In this document: positions 1 through 12,347 of the stretch, in pieces
How positions within the stretch are numbered: the first letter of the stretch is position 1
Layout: the number at the start of each line of letters is the position of its first letter
NCBI RefSeq assembly: GCF_000182925.2
Contig: NC_026504.1
Location: 434,001 to 498,000 of the forward strand
Source of the DNA: Neurospora crassa OR74A
Lineage: Eukaryota > Ascomycota > Sordariomycetes > Sordariales > Sordariaceae
Direction: 5' to 3'
Length of the DNA stretch: 64,000 nt
Program-made: the position numbers and the translations under genes
The notes under the pieces: generated by a model
Told to the model about the DNA's origin: nothing
Database searches by the model: none
The model's input: only the letters and a program-made list of their open reading frames with translations

Positions 1-1
1 T

Positions 2-919
2 ACTCCCGCTCCCGAGCCCGAGAACACTAGCTTCACCGGCCGCTTCCAGACTGCCCTCGAGCGCGAGCCCAACGCTCTCCCCGCTGCCAAGAGACTCGCT
101 CGCGAGAAGGGCATCGACCTGCGCAACGTCAAGGGCTCTGGTCCCGGTGGCAAGATCACTGAGGAGGATGTCAAGAAGGCTCTTGCTAGCGCTCCCGCTG
201 CCGGTGCCGCCGCCGCTGCCTACACTGATGTCCCCATCTCTGGCATGCGCAAGACTATTGCCGCCCGCTTGAAGGAGTCTGTCACGGAGAACCCCCACTT
301 CTTCGTTTCCACCAACCTCTCCGTCAGCAAGCTTCTCAAGCTCCGCCAGGCGCTCAACAGCTCTGCTGATGGCCGCTACAAGCTTTCGGTCAACGACTTC
401 CTCATCAAGGCCATGGGTATTGCTTCCAAGCGCGTCCCTACCGTCAACAGCTCGTGGCGCGACGGTGTCATCCGCCAGTTCGAGACCGTCGACGTTTCCG
501 TTGCCGTCGCCACCCCCAACGGCCTCATCACCCCCATTGTCAAGGGTGTCGAGGGCAAGGGTCTCGAGAGCATCTCGGCCGCCGTCAAGGAGCTCGCCAA
601 GAAGGCCCGCGACGGCAAGCTCAAGCCCGAGGAGTACCAGGGTGGCAGCATCTCCATCTCCAACATGGGCATGAACCCCGCCGTCCAGAGCTTCACCGCC
701 ATCATCAACCCTCCCCAGGCCGCCATCCTTGCCGTTGGCGCCCCCCAGAAGGTTGCCGTCCCCGTTGAGAACGAGGATGGCACCACCGGTGTCTCTTGGG
801 ACGAGCAGATCATCGTCACTGCCAGCTTTGACCACAAGGTTGTCGATGGTGCTGTCGGTGCCGAGTGGATCCGCGAGTTGAAGAAGGTCATTGAGAACCC
901 TCTCGAGCTCCTCCTTTAA
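2..919 (+). CDS. LAT1: Dihydrolipoamide acetyltransferase (PDH E2), 3' part
   Basis: The frame is open from base 2 to the TAA at 917-919, so the gene enters the window already in its coding region; the lipoyl domain and the start lie upstream. The visible part begins in a Pro/Glu-rich linker. A peripheral subunit-binding domain follows ([14 protein letters not shown], then [13 protein letters not shown]), which in this family docks the E1 or E3 subunit. An Ala-rich linker leads to the 2-oxoacid dehydrogenase acyltransferase catalytic domain. The C-terminal motif [15 protein letters not shown] carries the catalytic HxxxDG signature. In eukaryotes the enzyme moves acetyl groups from lipoyl-lysine to CoA in the mitochondrial pyruvate dehydrogenase core. 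Succinyltransferase E2 lacks this type of subunit-binding domain in fungi, so the pyruvate version is favoured. Codon use is strongly C-ending, as expected for a highly expressed gene. No intron is seen in this part. Confidence 0.95.
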   Translation, partial: TPAPEPENTSFTGRFQTALEREPNALPAAKRLAREKGIDLRNVKGSGPGGKITEEDVKKALASAPAAGAAAAAYTDVPISGMRKTIAARLKESVTENPHFFVSTNLSVSKLLKLRQALNSSADGRYKLSVNDFLIKAMGIASKRVPTVNSSWRDGVIRQFETVDVSVAVATPNGLITPIVKGVEGKGLESISAAVKELAKKARDGKLKPEEYQGGSISISNMGMNPAVQSFTAIINPPQAAILAVGAPQKVAVPVENEDGTTGVSWDEQIIVTASFDHKVVDGAVGAEWIRELKKVIENPLELLL

Positions 920-2567
920 ACGCGAATAGCACTCTGTTTTGGATGACGTTCAGTGGAGTTATACGGATCGAGCGACTGCAAACTAGATAGCAGTCACTTG
1001 GCCCCAAGTTCACGGCAGGCCGGCGCATGAGATTTTATAGAAATGGGCAGGCATTGGAAGGATGGATGAATGGATGGGAGGAAGAGAGGTGATGGAATGA
1101 CAATGTCAGTCAGTTGGTTGACAAAAAAGCGAGCTGATGCTACAAAAGCTTTTGGGAGGTTCCATTCAGTGTCATGTTTGTGTTCTCTCTCAACCACCAT
1201 ATGTATAATGATTCGATCCCACTTTTTATAAGCAAAAACTTGAGCATGAGGTGTGCGGGAAATACAGGAAATCTTTGTTTCTTTTTCGTTTGTTAGAGTT
1301 GAGTTCAGCCCCGGCATCGGTTAGGCAACTTGAGGACTTTTGGATACAGGATTTGGGAATGGCACCCCAATCTGTTTGTCCATTTCTAGCCAAATATGTG
1401 GTCGAAGCTGCCATGTTTTGGCAAACCTGCTGCTTGGCTGAGGATACCAATTTTAATTTTGGATATCAGTATTTGGACAGATTCTGCTTTGGCAAAGCGA
1501 GGAAAGGTCCTGACCAGGGGGCATCATAAGTGTGATGCCAAGATAATGGGCGGCGGCCGCTGGTGTTGATGAACAACGAGGTGTCAGACTGTCAACTTCC
1601 AGACCGACCGCGGCAGACGGCACCAGTTGACTTTCTGCTTATGGCCAAGCGGCCGGATGAGATTGACCTTCGTCTGCTCCTTCCCTGAGAGCATACTGGA
1701 ATGTTATCAAGGCTGAGTAACAAAGTGGAAGAGCTCCTGCCCACTCTGAGCATCATGACTGCTGACTGAAGGCAGTCACTACTGAGATCTCAAGCACCCA
1801 TCGACCTGCCTGATTCAGGGATTCTCGCTGTGCCGCGCTCCAGCCCCTTTTCTGTTTCTTTTCCCTTTTTTTCTTCTTTTTTTTTTCCCCGCCCTCTCTT
1901 CTCGCCCAGTCTTCAGTGTGTGCTGTCTGCCTCCTACATTTTTATCACGGATGGTCTGCTGCCCTGCTCCTGACTTCTGCCGCTTTCCCATGACACCTGC
2001 TTCCCGCTCCTTGCAGTCGTCTCTCATTTCAGATTCTTCCACCTTCGCCCTCTCTCCTTCTTCGTATCCTCTCTATCGTCTCTCTACTCCTGCGTTGCTC
2101 GCCGTCTCCGTTGGCGTCGTGAGCCGTACCTCTATCGACTTGTGTACTCTGATATACTTTACGGTACTTGCGCCTTTCATCGCAGCAGTTCACAGATTCG
2201 CTAGAAAAGACAGCGGGGGCTTGACGGCGTTCCTGTCCATTAGTCTTCTCTTACACAGCCTCTTGCTTCTCGGAATTCTCACAATGTGCCCAATATCGAC
2301 CAGCAGAAAACTAGGGATGAGAACGGGGGTTGGCATCAGACTTAAACAGTTTTGAAATACAACGACCACAGTCCTTCCTTCATTTGATAGACAACAGTCG
2401 GACTTTTCCTTATGCCGGGAAGTTGTCACCAGCCTTGGGACAACCAGCTCAGACTTATCAGCAACCGTTACCTTCCGGACACTCGGCACAAACGTATCGA
2501 TAGCCGCTCACTCTCATTAGACAGTATATCCAGCCTTATGATTCATCCTCGCTGAAGCCGGCTGGGC

Positions 2568-2594
2568 TTTTTTTTTTTTTTTTTTTTTTTTTTT
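2568..2594. repeat. Poly-T run, 27 nt
   Basis: An uninterrupted run of 27 T. It could be a simple homopolymer or the reverse-strand tail of an old retroposed copy; no element body is recognisable next to it. Confidence 0.9.
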
Positions 2595-3739
2595 CTCTAT
2601 CGCTGTGATATGCCCAACCTTGCAGGACAGGCTACCCAAAGCGACAACTTCGTCCAGCCTCCCGATGATCTCAATCAGAGCCGTTGCTTACATCAACACA
2701 ATTCGAAGGACTTTTTTGTCTCAAGCCCGGGCAGCCCGCACATGACCTAGATCAGCCAGACGAACCCGGGCGGATAGTCTCCAGACGCCAATGTCCCGAC
2801 AACGTGAGGATCAGAGACTGTACAAAGCAAAGGACAGCACCTGTACACGGAATAGATCGGGTCTTATTGCTTGATGGTTTGCTCATGCTAGGATGGTGTT
2901 GAGGTATTAGGAACCTAACTACTCGACTGCTCCATCACACCTCTACATCTATGTCGGCGTAACTCTACTAGTCCAGCCCAGCGCAGCTTAGGTCAGCGTT
3001 GTTACGTCCTGATCAGTTACTTTAGCAGAAATTTTTTACCAATCCAAACATGAGAATGGGATTACAGTTACAAAGCACCTACCTACCTACCTACCGACCT
3101 ATGTGCCGTATAATCTCGGGTAATTCGGATTCTACTAGCACAGTCGGCAATTCTGAGAGTTTCGACCGACAATTACATGCATCGATGCCTTCTCATAGCA
3201 AGTGGCAAACTTGCTCAGAACCCTGCGTTTCCTGTCTATCCGGGAATCTGGATTGCCCGAAACCAGGAATGTTATGCCAGTGGTGATGTAAGTAGGTACA
3301 CACCTACGTAGGTACACTTAGCAAATCAGACTAGGTAGTATCACTTGGTTACTCCGTTTTCCCCCGTCCTGTGCTGCGCCCGCCCACCTCCTCGCTGGTT
3401 TCTAATGGGCACAGGGTAGGTAGGTAGGTACATTCAGCGAGCTTCCTTACGAAAACGATACGTCCGAGATTGGGAGGCCTCAACGTGCTGCCACCGTGAC
3501 ATGTATCGATATGTGCTTAGTTAGGTAGGTACCTGTACCTCTACACATATATACCTACCTAGTGTACATGGCTGGCGTGCTGGCATGAATGTCACTGCAG
3601 CACAGAAACGAAAAACATGCTGGTGTGGATGGGAAATTCGCCATTCGTTATGACACATATGTAACCTACCTACCTACCTACCTACCGACCGAGGCTACAC
3701 TAGGGGCACCAACTCGAGCGTGAAACGCAGCGCAAACTC

Positions 3740-3809
3740 AACGATGCAAGATGCAAGATGCAAGATGCAAGATGCGAGATGCAAGATGGAAGATGCAAGA
3801 TGCAAGATG
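3740..3809. repeat. 7-bp tandem repeat (agatgca)n
   Basis: About nine to ten tandem copies of the heptamer agatgca, two or three with single substitutions (gcgagat, ggaagat). This is the only 7-bp period in a neighbourhood otherwise dominated by 4-bp periods. Confidence 0.9.
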
Positions 3810-3972
3810 ATTCCACACGCTCCGGACGGTAGGTATGTCGGTTTCAACTTTGCACTTGCGACTTGCACCTACCTTTCCGCGGTAAGAAGATTGAAGTAGA
3901 TGGGTACCTACCTAGTATGCATTTCGGACAAAAGCTGGGCTGGTTGGTTGGTTACCTCTACATAGTCGGTCG

Positions 3973-4015
3973 GTCAGTGAGTCAGTCAGTCAGTCAGTCA
4001 GTCAGTCAGTCAGTC
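3973..4015. repeat. (AGTC)n microsatellite
   Basis: About ten near-perfect copies of the tetranucleotide gtca, ending in cggccggccggg. Confidence 0.9.
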
Positions 4016-4533
4016 GGCCGGCCGGGTGAAGTTGACCTACCTCTAGGTGGAAAGGTGTCAGTTAAACATTATATTACAAACTGAAGTCAATCCGTCAATC
4101 ACTTAGGTACCTCTACCTATAGTAGTCACTCCGGTCATTCTTTTTCGGCGAATGTTATCTACCTACCTACCTACCTACCTCTACCTGTAGGAAGCAGTCA
4201 TGTACAAACCAACCTACCTACCTACGTAGGTAAGAAGGTCGTCGGACATTGATCTTTGACCTTGTACCTACCTAGGTGTTCATCCATCCTGAATTCTGGG
4301 ATGGAGAGAGTTGTTGTCCCCGAGTAGGTAGGTAGATACCTAGATGTGAGTCGGTAGAGGTCTGGTACCTGTAGGTAGTCTATCTACCGCATTGCGCAAT
4401 GGGCTCGGGGAATCGGGAAGTCGGGGAGTCGGGAAGTCGGAGGCAGAGAGACCGGGGCCCGCAGGCGGGGGCGTTCGTCTTCGTCGGTTGGTGATTAGCT
4501 ACCTAAGGTAGTAAAGCAACGAGAAAGCAACGA

Positions 4534-4584
4534 GAAAGCAAGCAAGCAAGTAAGCAAGCAAACAAGCAAGCAAACAAGCAAACA
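4534..4584. repeat. (AAGC)n microsatellite
   Basis: Tandem aagc units interrupted by taagc and aaac variants. It follows two copies of a gaaagcaac motif that probably belong to the same tract. Confidence 0.8.
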
Positions 4585-4702
4585 GCCATCAAGAAAGCAG
4601 CAACCATAAGCGGGCAGTCTTGCGGCACGCAGTCTTGCTTCACGCACAGTCTTGCCGCACGTAGGTAGTTGTCATCATTGTCATTGTCATCGTTGTTGAC
4701 TG

Positions 4703-4952
4703 GCTGGCTGACTGACTATAACTAGAGGTAGGTGGTTGGCTCACTGGTTAACTGACTGACTGACTGACTATCTAACTGCTAACTAACTGACTGACTGACT
4801 GACTGACTGACTGACTGACTGCCTGACTGCCTGACTGACTGAACTGACTGACTATGTGACTGACTAACTATCTAACTAACCATCTAACTGACTATCTAAC
4901 TACCTCTAACTATCTAACTGCCTAACTATCCAACTAACTAACTAACTAACTT
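4703..4952. repeat. Degenerate (ACTG)n / (AACT)n tract
   Basis: About 250 bp of ctga and ctaa tetranucleotides, purest at about 4,785-4,825, grading into ctaa units near 4,930. Interruptions keep the 4-bp register over long distances. Confidence 0.85.
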
Positions 4953-5787
4953 CACCAAATAACGGCAATTACATACCTCTAGGTAGGTACGTAGAATATA
5001 CCATGGTCCCTGTACTTGAAAAATTGAACTCGAATAGGTAGTTGGCAATTGGTACCTACCTCTACCTAGTAACCCACGAGGATTAAAGCAAAGGGGAGAC
5101 ACGGAGTGTCTAATAGGGAACATAGAGGTAGTAACCACATGCACGTACGTCGGTACGTCGTGAATGGCCGTAACCGGACACGTACCTAGGTATGTACCAG
5201 TACATGCTCATTCTGTGATTGATGGGGGCGGGGGTCGTCGTTAGATGATGCAACTAACTAACTAACTGGCAACTTTAATAATACCCCTTTCCGTCGTTTT
5301 ATTGTAGCACACTGGACGATTTCCCTCGGCTTTTCTTCACGGTAGATGCTTTGGGGTTGGGTTGTTTCCTGTCTGGGTGGTTTGTTATTGCATGCCTTGC
5401 GTAAGTGAGTAATTTGAATTTGGTACCTAGGTAGGTAAGTGGGTGGGTAAGTACGTGAGTACGTGAGTGAGTGAGTAACTGTGTAACTAAGTGAGTGAGT
5501 AAGTGCATAGTTAAGGTAATTAAGGTACTTGGAGAGCATCGTCACGTCCGTCATCTCGTATACATGTAATGTCTGATGCTAGCTACCTAGGTACCTAGGG
5601 TAGGTAGGTGGTAGGTGAATGTGCTTCTTTGACTTCTTCTCATGCTGCTTCTGCCTGGTCGCTGGTCCATAGGTACTCTAATCGACTGCATCAAAGACCG
5701 GGGAACGAACCGGTGCGCCGCCCACCCGCTCCGAGCGAGCGAGTTATATGTATGTACACGGTTGGACGGACGGACGGTATATAGCCC

Positions 5788-5842
5788 GGTAGGTAGGTTC
5801 GGTAGGTTCGGTAGGTTCGGTAGGTCGGTAGGTCGGTAGGTA
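5788..5842. repeat. GGTAGGTTC / GGTAGGTC tandem repeat
   Basis: Three to four copies of ggtaggttc followed by copies of ggtaggtc, a local expansion of the TAGG microsatellite that pervades this side of the AT-rich block. Confidence 0.85.
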
Positions 5843-6378
5843 CTAGGTCGACCGTCATTCCGTTCGGACTTGAAAGTGGGGAAATAGAGGTATGTACCTA
5901 CCTACCTACCTACCCTCCTACCGACCCGGGTCGGTCGGTGTCGACTGGTACCTACCTACCTACCTACCTCTACGAACGCCCGGGCTGCTACGGACGAACT
6001 GGTCTGGTACGGACGGAGGCTGAGTGACACTCACCTACGGACCTCTGATACGGACGAACTACTATCACGGACCATCTCGTGGAAACAATCGTGATGCAAT
6101 GTCCGAAATTTAAAAAAATCACATGACCGCCCGCGACCGGACCTAAACCAAAGATCCGGACGAAACCGTTGAACGCACGGGATCGCCGGAGGAATACATG
6201 ACAAAAAAAAGAGTGGGGCTCGGTAAATGGGTGGGGTCCGCCCGCCCGCCAACGTCCACGGTTGACCTAGTGATTGATCATATGGGTGAGATGAGATCTT
6301 AGCTGTTATCTCCGGTCCGGGCTGGGCGGGATTGGAATTGGACTGGATTTGTGTGGTAGGCTTGGCGAGAGGACCTAC

Positions 6379-6427
6379 CTCACCTCACACATGCCCTCGA
6401 CCTCGGCCCTCAATCGGAGCGCCAAGA
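6379..6427 (+). repeat. Left copy of 49-bp inverted repeat flanking the AT-rich block
   Basis: This 49-bp GC-rich segment begins ctcacctcacacatgccctc and ends cgccaaga. Its reverse complement occurs at 21,239-21,287 with one mismatch, an A/G transition corresponding to 6,419 and 21,247. The sequence lies about 100 bp outside the left edge of the AT-rich block, with the same arrangement on the right. A shorter related copy (gacctcggccttcaatcgga) follows at about 6,450. A CTAC tetranucleotide abuts the outer end on both sides, which could be a short target-site duplication but is common sequence here. Confidence 0.9.
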
Positions 6428-9170
6428 AGGCGCCAAGACACGCCAAGACTGACCTCGGCCTTCAATCGGAGGACTTCAACGTACACAAAAATGAGAATTG
6501 GTACTGTGCTGTCTTACCACAAGCTAATATCAATAATATGATAATGTATACTTATTTAGGTTTAGCTTTCAAAAACTTAATTTTCTACAATCAGTTTCTA
6601 ATATATTAGAAATTAATTTCTATCAAGTACGTAAGTATATAGTATTCTATTTACTTCTTACCTTATATATTATATGAATTTAAATATTTAAAATAAATAT
6701 TTAAACCGTAAATTACTTTTTAATATATTTCTTAATATATTAGTAATTAATTTATATAAACTTTGAATTTTATATAAATATAAATATTCAATATACTTTT
6801 TACAAATATAAATTCATTTATAATTTATTATATAATATATTATAAATGAATTTATATTTTTCTTTCTACTTAATATATTATATTAATGTAAATATTGAAG
6901 ATAACTATTAGGAAAATAATATATTAGAAATTGATTTATATATACTTTAAATTTTATATAAATACAAATATTCAATATAATTATTATTAGTTTAAATTAA
7001 TTCATAATATATTATATAATATATTATAAATTATTTTTCTTTCTCTTTCGACTTAATATTTTATTTTAATCTAAATATTTTAAATAATTCTTAGGAATGT
7101 AAATTAGTTTTTAATATATTAATTAATGTATTAGAAATTAATTATATATACTTTGAATCTTATATAAATATAAATATTCAATACTAATTTTCCAAATATA
7201 AATTCATTTGTAATAATATATTATATAATATATTACAAATTAATTTTCTTTTTCTTTCTCCTTAATATATTAGAAATTAATTTATAAATACTTTCAATCT
7301 TACATAAGGTTCTTTTTACTTAATATAATGATTCTAGGTATAATTCCTTATATAGTATATTATTAATATTAATTATACTTTATTTACTTTGTACTTTATA
7401 TATTTAATTAATATAAATATTTAATATAACTATTAAATTTGAAATTGATATATATTTATTTTAAATCTTATATAAATATAAATGATTAATATATTAATTC
7501 CGGGCGTAATGTGATATAGACAGTATTATATAATATATTATAGTTTTTTTTTTTATTTATTTAATACTTTATATTATTTTATATATATAATATAATTGTT
7601 AAAAATATAAGTCACTTTTAATATATTTCTTAGTATATTGTCGATTAATTTATACTTACCCTAAATTTCCTATTTTCACAAATACTTTATATAACTATTA
7701 AAAATATAAATTGATTTATAATATATTAAGTAATATATTTAGATTTTATTTTCTTTAATAAATAACTCTATATTAATTGTTATACTTTTAACTTTAAAGC
7801 TTATGTTAAGATCATTTTAATATAATTATTAGCTATATAAATCAATTTCCAATTTATTAATTTATATATATAAAATTGGGCTTATATTAATATATAATTC
7901 TATGGTATATTCATTTTTGATTATTATATATTGCTATTAATATAAATATCAAATAGACTTATTATATATATAAATTAATTATGAAGAAATCAAAAAGCAT
8001 ATAGAAATATTCATTGGAAATTATTCTCTATATAGTAAAGAGGTTTATATTAGTTTCATTATTTTAAAACTTATAAATAATCTACTTATATTTATATCAA
8101 AATTATTTTTAAAAAATATTAATAAGTATTAAAATATATTTTTAATAAAGTAAATAAAATCTAGTTCCATATATCCATTAACTTTACGTTTATAGTATTT
8201 TTATTTTTTTATTTAATTTAATAGGATTATTTATTATTGTAAATTTTAATTTAATATATTTAATTATATAAATTTTAAATTCTTTATCTATAGCTTCTTA
8301 TCAAATTCTTAGTATTTTTAATATCATTATCTAAATATAACAAATTAGTATAATATTATAAATTGTATATTTAAAATCTTCTATTACTATTTTAATTCTG
8401 TTTATATAAAAAGAAATATCTTTATTTTAATAAATAGATAGAAAATATTTTATAAGAATATAAATAATTTAATATAATAGGCTTCAGAACTGAGAAATTA
8501 AATTCAAAATATAATAGAAATAAATATAACTAATATAATTTTAATATAAATTACTAATATATAGAAATACTTTTAAAGAATTAAATAAATAAATTATATT
8601 TGGTATTAAAGGATTATTTACAATTTACCTTTTAGAATAAAAAATTTAATTTACAAATTCTTGTATTTATATAATGTTTAAAAATCGATTTTTATTTTAT
8701 TTAATAATATATAATATTATATATATATTTATATATATATTTTACTATTTTATATATATATATATTTATTCTGAAATGGATTTTATTTCTATTTAATATA
8801 TAAGACGTATATTATATTTTTGAATATATATAATATATAGTTTAAAGGTTTTTATTTTTTGTTTGAATCAATCCTAGATTATTCAAAGACTAGTTGAAAG
8901 GGAATAATATAATTTTATCACTTCTCAACTTGAAAATTCACTTACTTTTATTAAAAATTAAATATATATATATATATTATTTCTATAAATATATTATATA
9001 TTACAAATACTATTATATAAATATATACGTAATAGAACTAAAATTATATACCGCTTTTAGCAGAATCTATATATATAAACCCCCTCCCTCCCCCCCTTCT
9101 TTTTTTTAAAACTCTTCCCTCTTTTCTTCTTTATCCTTCTCCTCCAAATTAGTGTACGTATTACCTTTTT

Positions 9171-9232
9171 CTCAGATTTTTTTTAGAAAATTTTCAGATT
9201 TTTTTCAGATTTTTTTCAGATTTTTTTTAAAA
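9171..9232. repeat. Short tandem repeat (ttttttcaga)n
   Basis: Four imperfect copies of a T-run followed by caga, closing in a run of A. It lies between the pyrimidine-rich strip (9,060-9,145) and the start of the structured middle of the AT block. Confidence 0.75.
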
Positions 9233-9813
9233 AAAAAAAATTAATATTGATAGTAGTAACCAATTCGAGATTAGTTAAAAACTTATCTAAGATCAATTCA
9301 GAACCAATAAAACTAATATAGCGAATAATTATTCGAAAGAAACTACCTATATTGCCTATCGTTGTTTAATTTAGTATCCTACCGGTATTCCGCCCTTTAT
9401 ATTTAATAATATAAATTTAATTTATCCATTTATAATTAATTTAAAATTAATTTCTAATTAATCCTTAGGCTAGCGAGGTTTAAATTAGCGCGGGCGAAAT
9501 CTTCTACTATTTTTAGAAGCCGAACGGGGTTATATATAGTAATACTATAAGTAATATTTATATAAAACTAATTTAAAATTAATCTTAGATTAATATAATA
9601 TTAATTCTTTTTTTTAGTATAATTAGGGCCTAATATCGAATTTAAAAAAGTACATTGGTAAATATTAAATAAAGGATAAAATATTTATTATAATTAAGAA
9701 GAATAGTATTAGCAGTCCGACTTTTACTAAGAACGAGGACTTTATTAGTAAATAATTAATTTTAAATTAATTTCTAACTTATTTAAGATTAATTTTAAAT
9801 AGCTTTTTATTAG

Positions 9814-10056
9814 AACTTTATAAAGGCTATTAGTAACTATAAGGCTAGTAATAAATTTAAGACCAATTTTAGATTAGTCCTTTCGCTTCCGGCTCGCCCT
9901 CCGAAGGGTAAGGCGTTAATTAAAAAGTATAATAACCTAAAGGGTAATAACGAGGATGTTGCTGAAAACGTTGTTAAAACCTCTTTTAAGGAAGATATTA
10001 TTATTCCGTCTCCTCTTAAGAAAGTTAAAACGTTTATTACTTTAGAACTACTATAA
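9814..10056 (+). pseudogene. Protein-like open stretch in RIP block
   Basis: A frame of about 80 codons without a stop runs from after a TAG at 9,811 to a TAA at 10,054-10,056. This is long for DNA this AT-rich. It reads as a hydrophilic, lysine-rich segment including LPARPPKGKALIKKYNN and IPSPLKKVKTF. No ATG opens it and I recognise no domain. It is probably an exon remnant of a gene or element inactivated by C-to-T changes. Confidence 0.35.
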
Positions 10057-10623
10057 AATAAGAATAGTTATATAAATATTTTAAATTAATCCTCGACCGA
10101 TTGTAAATTAATTTAGGATTTAATTTAAATCGATATAGCCTTTTTACTATAAAATGAAGATTTACTTCTTTAAGAACGTTTGTAAGGAGTAAGTTAGCGT
10201 TAAGGATAAGAAGATTTAGGTTTATCCTAGCTATACCGAATTTAATATTTAATATAAATTTATTTATAACCCGTCCTAGATCCATTTAGAATTAATATAG
10301 GATTAATCTAAGCCCTAGAGCGTAACGTCCTCTTAAAGACGAGGAGTAATACGAAATATAATTACCCTATCCGTTTAATACGGAGTATAAGGACTACCTA
10401 AATATTATATTCGATAAGTCCGCTTAAAAAGTAAAAAACTTTTACTTTACTAATTTTAAATTGGTTACGAACCAATCTAAATTCAATCTTAAATTAATCC
10501 CTATATATTAATTCTTAATTATAACCGATCGAATTCAACTATACTACTATTCTATATTATCTTCCAAGTTTTTATTTCTTAATACTATAATAATAATAGG
10601 AAGGTCTTTTTTTAAAAAAAAAC

Positions 10624-10723
10624 NNNNNNNNNNNNNNNNNNNNNNNNNNNNNNNNNNNNNNNNNNNNNNNNNNNNNNNNNNNNNNNNNNNNNNNNNNNNN
10701 NNNNNNNNNNNNNNNNNNNNNNN
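10624..10723. other. Assembly gap, 100 N
   Basis: Exactly 100 N, the conventional size for a gap of unknown length, so true distances in the AT block are uncertain. Confidence 0.98.
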
Positions 10724-12065
10724 ATTCTTATAATATAATAACATTATATATTTATATTAAAAATAAATTAATTTTATTATTTTCATTTTACTTCCTTCTA
10801 TATTATTAAAGAATATTAAGATATTATAAGAAAAATAATAATTTGAATAAGAATAAAATTATAATTATTACTAGTATATAATATATAGATATATATAAGG
10901 AGATAATTAATATTTATATTAAAATATTAATTTATTAAACTTATATTTATATATAAATATTATAAAAAGTTTAGAATACTTTATTCTTATATAATATTAA
11001 ATAAACTTATTAATATAAAACTAAATAATTATACATAAATTTATAATAGAAATATAAAAATTAAAAATAATTTTATTATAGTTAATTTAAAAATTTCTCT
11101 AAACTATAATAATATATAAATAATATATTCTTAATATATTTAGAATTAATTATAGAAGACTTGTAATAATTATAAATTCTACTTACATTCTTATTAAAAC
11201 TTTATTTTCTATATTCTATAAATTTTAATCTATTAAATTAATTAAGTATTATTTTAAAATATATTTCTTTTTATAAAAATACTATAATATAATCAAATTC
11301 TAAAATAATTAATTAATAATATATTTTGTATAATAATAAAAGTTAGTATATTTATAATAAGTTCTAAATGTATTTCAAATTATGGAAAGTATAGAATACC
11401 ATATTCTTATATAATAACAAATAGTTTATTAATATAGGACTAAATAATTATAGATAAGTTTATAATAGGAATTTGAAAATTAATTACAATTTTATTATAT
11501 TTAATTTAAAGATTTCTCTATATTATAATAATATAATACTAATACATTCTTAATATATTTAGAATTAATTATATAAAAGTTATAATAAATATAAATTCTA
11601 TTTACATTCTTATTCAAAGTCTATTTTCTATACTCTATAAATTGTAATATATTAAATTAATTAAATACTACTTTAAAATATATTTCCTTCCTTAAAACTA
11701 TTATAATATTATTTATTTATAAGATAATTGATTAATAATATATTTTATATAATAATATAACTTAATAGATTTATAATAAGTTCTATATATATTGTGAATT
11801 AATTAGTAAATAGTTAAAATCTATATTAAAAGCTATATAATATAGATTAATTCTACTTAAGTCGTAAGATCTCGGCCTCTACTTCAGCTTTTCTTACTTG
11901 TACCTCAAATATTCGAGTATTAACTTCCTTCTTCTTTGTTTCTAACTCGAGAATTCTTAACCGCCTTTCTTTTCGAGTATTACTATCCTCTTATAGTAAC
12001 TTAGATAATAGTTACTTCCGTTTTCTAATTAATTATTAATAAATTTATAATAAATATAGAATTAA

Positions 12066-12347
12066 TTTAGTACTTACTTTAAAATAATTCCGGATGATGA
12101 TGCTAATATTATTGAAAATTGTCTCTCCAATTTACTCTATACTAGCGAGGAAGCAAGGCCGCGGGAAGGTATTGAATATAAAGTAGAATTTTTAAAGAAA
12201 TTATTATTTAAAGAAGAGAATTTAGATAGGGTAGGTGTTTATAGTAAATCTACTATTAGGTTGTATATTGGAATAGTTAAATCTATAACCGAAGACGGTT
12301 GCTTTCCTATTGGTAATTATTTTGGAATTAGTTTAGGATCGATTTAA
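12066..12347 (+). pseudogene. Protein-like open stretch, exon relic
   Basis: Ninety-three codons are open from 12,066 to a TAA at 12,345-12,347. The translation looks like a real soluble protein: SEEARPREGIEYKVEFLKK, then VYSKSTIRLYIGIVKSITED. There is no start codon. GTAATT after the codons for FPIG could be a plus-strand donor. I cannot assign a family. The absence of stops over 280 bp of roughly 70% AT sequence is the main support. Confidence 0.4.

Larger units (their letters stand above)
920..6340. other. Intergenic, microsatellite-rich, no convincing gene
   Basis: This 5.4-kb stretch after the E2 gene has only short open frames with no recognisable domain. From about 3.0 kb it is dominated by degenerate ACCT/TAGG runs, repeatedly forming the palindrome acctaggt, mixed with ACTG, AGTC, AAGC and GGTTC tandem tracts. 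A pyrimidine-rich strip lies at about 1,845-1,915. A 145-codon frame at 1,918-2,355 follows it but has no homology cue and begins within the pyrimidine-rich stretch. Confidence 0.7.

Noticed and set aside
1918-2355. 145-codon plus frame after a pyrimidine-rich strip
   Set aside because: No domain, no homology cue, odd composition, and it lies in repeat-rich intergenic DNA; probably chance.
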